Origin: JACCXE01 sp963718605
GTDB taxonomy: Bacteria; Actinomycetota; Acidimicrobiia; Acidimicrobiales; JACCXE01
NCBI GenBank assembly: GCA_963718605.1
Contig: OY970363.1
Span: 2,976,001 to 3,040,000 of the forward strand
DNA length: 64,000 bases
Direction of reading: 5' to 3'
Shown piece by piece: positions 61,634-64,000 of this stretch. The first letter of the stretch is position 1. Every line of letters begins with the position of its first letter. The notes under the pieces are model-generated. The model did no database searches. It saw only the letters and a list, made by a program, of their open reading frames with translations, and had not been told where the DNA came from. A program made the position numbers and the translations under genes.

Positions 61634-61792
61634 CCAACCCCACGCCAGCCCCACGCGTGCGGCGATTCGCCGTCGTTCGTCATCGGTCGCACAGTTCGCT
61701 GACCAGCACTTTTGAACAACCGCGGACGTTTACGGATCGAACAGGTGTTGCTGCAAAGCCCCGTACACCGGTTCGATTCCGGTCGCCGCCTC
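61634..61792. repeat. Right end of island 2: right-end repeat with tRNA-Cys copy 3 (attR)
   Basis: Matches the 159-bp junction repeat at 42082-42240. The 42-bp tRNA-Cys core is 61751-61792. The 18-mer ACGCCAGCCCCACGCGTG (61642-61659) is the same as at the left end (15875). Normal chromosomal coding resumes 34 bp after the core. Confidence 0.9.
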
Positions 61793-61825
61793 CAACGAAT
61801 GGTCCAGGCCCACGCCCACGGCGCT

Positions 61826-62752
61826 TTAGGGGGCCAGCGGAACGTTCTCTCGCAGGAACGCAAGCTGATCGGTGATGATGCCCGTAAACGCGGGCTCGAC
61901 GTACGGGTCGAAATGGCTGCAGTCGTAGATGCGGACGGTCGCGTGGGCGATTCGTCGAGCCGCTCTTTCAGCGACGGCGCACGGCGTGATGGCGTCGTTC
62001 CGTGCGATCTGAATGAGTGTGGGACAGGTGATCTTCGAGGCGACCCGCTCGGGTGAGTAGAGACCGATCTTGAGACCGATTCGCGCCGCGACGTCTTGCC
62101 GATAGGCATCAGGTTTCAGGTTGGAGTCAACAATGAGTTGTTCCAGCCCCGGCAACGCGTCGGGCGTTGTCATGATCCCCAAATCTCCGGGACGACCCAC
62201 GAGGGGCACGTACACGGGGTCCCGCCCCAATAGGGCGTTGACCTGATCGCGAATGGCGTAGGGGGCGATTCTCAGCGAGGCCGCGAAGCCGGTGGCTCGC
62301 ACGGCCGCGGGCCCACTGACGTGCGGCACCTGTGCGATGACGGCGGCCAGCCCTTCGCCGCGTCCGGCGACCGTGAGGACGTGGCCGCCACCAAACGACG
62401 TTCCCCACGCCACGATCCTGTCGGCGTCGATTCCGGGAAGCGAACGCGCGAAGGCAAGCGCCGCCTTCCAGTCGTCGTGCTGCATCGAGACGTCCAAGAG
62501 CTGGCGCGGTTCGCCTTCGCTGTCGCCGAATCCTCGATAGTCGAACACGACGGCTGCATAACCTGCCGCCGCGAACCGTTCGGCGTACGCGTAGAGGCGC
62601 AGCGCGCGTGGAGACCCAAAGCCGTGCGCCATCACGATCGCCGGAACCTCTGAGGTGGTGTCTGGACGGAACACCGTGACCGCACACTTCGTGCCACCGG
62701 AAAGGAAAGTGGTCGGATCGGAGGAGGCGGGCATGTTGGCTGGTTCAGACAC
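61826..62752 (-). CDS. Alpha/beta hydrolase
   Basis: A 308-residue alpha/beta hydrolase: MAHGFGSPRALRL (oxyanion region), VVFDYRGFGDSEGEPRQL, nucleophile elbow WGTSFGGGH, and a late Asp/His pair (ARNDAITP, SHFDPYV). It resembles the peptidase-S15/YcjY-like serine hydrolases that act on small esters or amides. It is the first chromosomal gene right of the islands and is divergent from the FMN oxidase. Confidence 0.87.
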   Translation of the reverse strand: MSEPANMPASSDPTTFLSGGTKCAVTVFRPDTTSEVPAIVMAHGFGSPRALRLYAYAERFAAAGYAAVVFDYRGFGDSEGEPRQLLDVSMQHDDWKAALAFARSLPGIDADRIVAWGTSFGGGHVLTVAGRGEGLAAVIAQVPHVSGPAAVRATGFAASLRIAPYAIRDQVNALLGRDPVYVPLVGRPGDLGIMTTPDALPGLEQLIVDSNLKPDAYRQDVAARIGLKIGLYSPERVASKITCPTLIQIARNDAITPCAVAERAARRIAHATVRIYDCSHFDPYVEPAFTGIITDQLAFLRENVPLAP

Positions 62753-62918
62753 GGACGCTCCAGCGTTGCGGTCGGGACAGGCTGCCCAGTATGCCGCCGG
62801 ACGGCCAGAGGCCGTCCAACTCGCTCAACCCCACGCGCCAACGGCGTGCTTCCTGCGAGGCTTGAGGAATGCGTTCGGTGCTGGCGTCCTCCATTTCGAT
62901 CCCGAGGTACGAACCCCG

Positions 62919-64000
62919 ATGAAAATTCTCGACACGCTTCGCTCAGTTGTCCGCTTCAAAAAGATCGAGACCGACCTGGTCGAGCGCCGCCTCGCGGGCG
63001 CCGCATCCGTGGCCGACCTTCGCCGCATCGCCAAGCGACGGCTGCCCGGCGGCGTGTTCGACTACATCGACGGAGCAGCCGAAGACGAGCGCACCTACGC
63101 CGCCAACGAAGCCGCGTTCGCCAACACCACCTTCCGGCCCCGGGTACTCCGAGGCCTCGAAAAGGTCGACACGTCGTCAACGCTGCTCGGGCGGCCAGTG
63201 TCGTACCCGCTCGTGCTCGCGCCGACCGGCTTCACGCGGATCGCCGATCCGCAGGGTGAACTCGCGGTCGCCCGCGCGGCGGCGCGAGCCGGCCTGCCGT
63301 ACACGCTGTCGACGCTCAGCACGAGGTCCATCGAAGAGGTGCGCGCGGTCAGCGACGGCGCGTTGTGGTTCCAGGTCTACGCCTGGCGCGACCGCGGTCT
63401 CGTCGAAGAGATGATCCGGCGCGCGGCCGATGCCCAGTACGAGGCGCTTGTGCTGACCGTCGATACTGCGGTACTTGGTCGCCGCGAGCGCGACGTGCGC
63501 CGGGGTTTCTCCCTACCACCGAAGATCGGGCCCGGCACCCTTATCGACGGCGCACTCCACCCAGCGTGGACATGGGCGTTCGTGCGCAGCGACCCCATCC
63601 GTTTCGCGAATGTTGTCGGCTCGACGGTGGGCGACGGCGCGTCGCCCGTGACGCTGTCGGACTACATCAACACGCAATTCGATCCCGCGCTGTCGTGGGA
63701 CGACATCGACTGGCTACGTGGTGTTTGGGACGGACCGATTGTGGTGAAAGGCATCCAGACCGTGGCGGACTCGGTGCTCGCGGTCGAGCGCGGCGTCGAC
63801 GCGATCTGCTTGTCAAATCACGGTGGTCGTCAGCTCGACGGCGCACCGGCCACGTTGCCGTTGGTCGCGCCCGTTCGTGACGCGATCGGTGATGGTGCGC
63901 AGATCATTTGCGATGGCGGCGTGCGTCGCGGCAGCGACATCGTGAAGGCAGTCGCTGCTGGAGCGGACGCGGCGATGGCGGGCCGCGCGTACCTGTACGC
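62919..64000 (+). CDS. FMN-dependent alpha-hydroxy-acid oxidase/dehydrogenase (partial, runs off the window)
   Basis: The reading frame is open from ATG 62919 to the window end (360 codons seen). It has the LldD/glycolate-oxidase family order: RRLPGGVFDYIDGAAEDE, then PLVLAPTGFTRI, then FQVYAWRDR, TVDTAVLGRRERDVRRGF, IVVKGIQTVADS and the active-site SNHGGRQLDGAPATL followed by ICDGGVRRGSDIVKAVAAGAD. It oxidises a 2-hydroxy acid such as lactate or mandelate with FMN. The substrate is not determined by these motifs. Confidence 0.9.
   Translation, partial: MKILDTLRSVVRFKKIETDLVERRLAGAASVADLRRIAKRRLPGGVFDYIDGAAEDERTYAANEAAFANTTFRPRVLRGLEKVDTSSTLLGRPVSYPLVLAPTGFTRIADPQGELAVARAAARAGLPYTLSTLSTRSIEEVRAVSDGALWFQVYAWRDRGLVEEMIRRAADAQYEALVLTVDTAVLGRRERDVRRGFSLPPKIGPGTLIDGALHPAWTWAFVRSDPIRFANVVGSTVGDGASPVTLSDYINTQFDPALSWDDIDWLRGVWDGPIVVKGIQTVADSVLAVERGVDAICLSNHGGRQLDGAPATLPLVAPVRDAIGDGAQIICDGGVRRGSDIVKAVAAGADAAMAGRAYLY

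Noticed and set aside
62947..63880. Two overlapping plus-strand frames (62947-63414 and 63365-63880)
   Set aside because: They are in other frames than the FMN oxidase gene, which is open from 62919 to the window end and has the family motifs.
1..64000. CRISPR array, rRNA genes or insertion sequences with transposases
   Set aside because: No regularly spaced short repeats with unique spacers, no rRNA sequence and no transposase-like protein were seen anywhere in the window.

Overview
This is a GC-rich actinobacterial chromosome segment. It reads most like the Acidimicrobiia, because it combines WS/DGAT wax-ester/TAG synthase, TldD/PmbA, cyclase-ATPase regulators, GTG starts and actinobacterial integrase types. 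That assignment is an inference from gene content, not a phylogenetic result. The window has an ordinary chromosomal part on each side and about 46 kb of mobile DNA inserted at a tRNA-Cys gene.

Left chromosome (1-15.7 kb): the end of an Fpg/Nei DNA glycosylase gene, WS/DGAT, tRNA-Gly, an ACT-domain protein coupled to an alpha/beta hydrolase, and an iron-uptake operon. The operon holds an FTR1 permease, a cupredoxin lipoprotein and a cupredoxin/TIGR03118 fusion, and lies behind a perfect DtxR/IdeR-like palindrome. Next come an SGNH hydrolase, a DEAD-box helicase, a PNPOx-like protein, a TldD-PmbA pair and a 1082-residue cyclase/AAA regulator.

Island 1 (about 15.8-42.2 kb) begins in the 3' half of tRNA-Cys. 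It has an integrase and excisionase, a frameshifted MobF relaxase-helicase, and a same-strand cluster of ParB-like protein, D12 adenine methylase, DUF2971, HEPN and GIY-YIG genes that looks like a defence or genome-maintenance module. A region with three sigma-like proteins and several small membrane or secreted proteins follows. The island ends with a 2568-residue RHS/PA14 protein, a candidate immunity gene and a displaced RHS fragment.

Island 2 (about 42.2-61.8 kb) lies between the second and third copies of the same 42-bp tRNA-Cys repeat, so the two islands are in tandem. It is an array of short, unrelated genes: a DUF4160 toxin-antitoxin-like pair, two GrpB, VOC, DUF3224/MarR, GNAT, methyltransferases, two APH-type kinases, ABC/TetR, a broken sulfotransferase, a P-loop kinase, a MraY-like protein, a metalloprotease, an NTF2-like protein and HIT proteins. 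Many genes end just before a short repeat, consensus CCGGCGNTATGGGGCAG. Some copies have an upstream arm, CCCCGAAGTGCCGG, that can pair with it into a hairpin with a central mismatch. One tyrosine recombinase, divergent from most of the array, lies beside such a repeat. The layout is integron-like, but the recombinase is not a recognisable IntI. I consider this the most interesting feature of the window.

Right chromosome (61.8-64 kb): an alpha/beta hydrolase and the start of an FMN-dependent alpha-hydroxy-acid oxidase that runs off the window.
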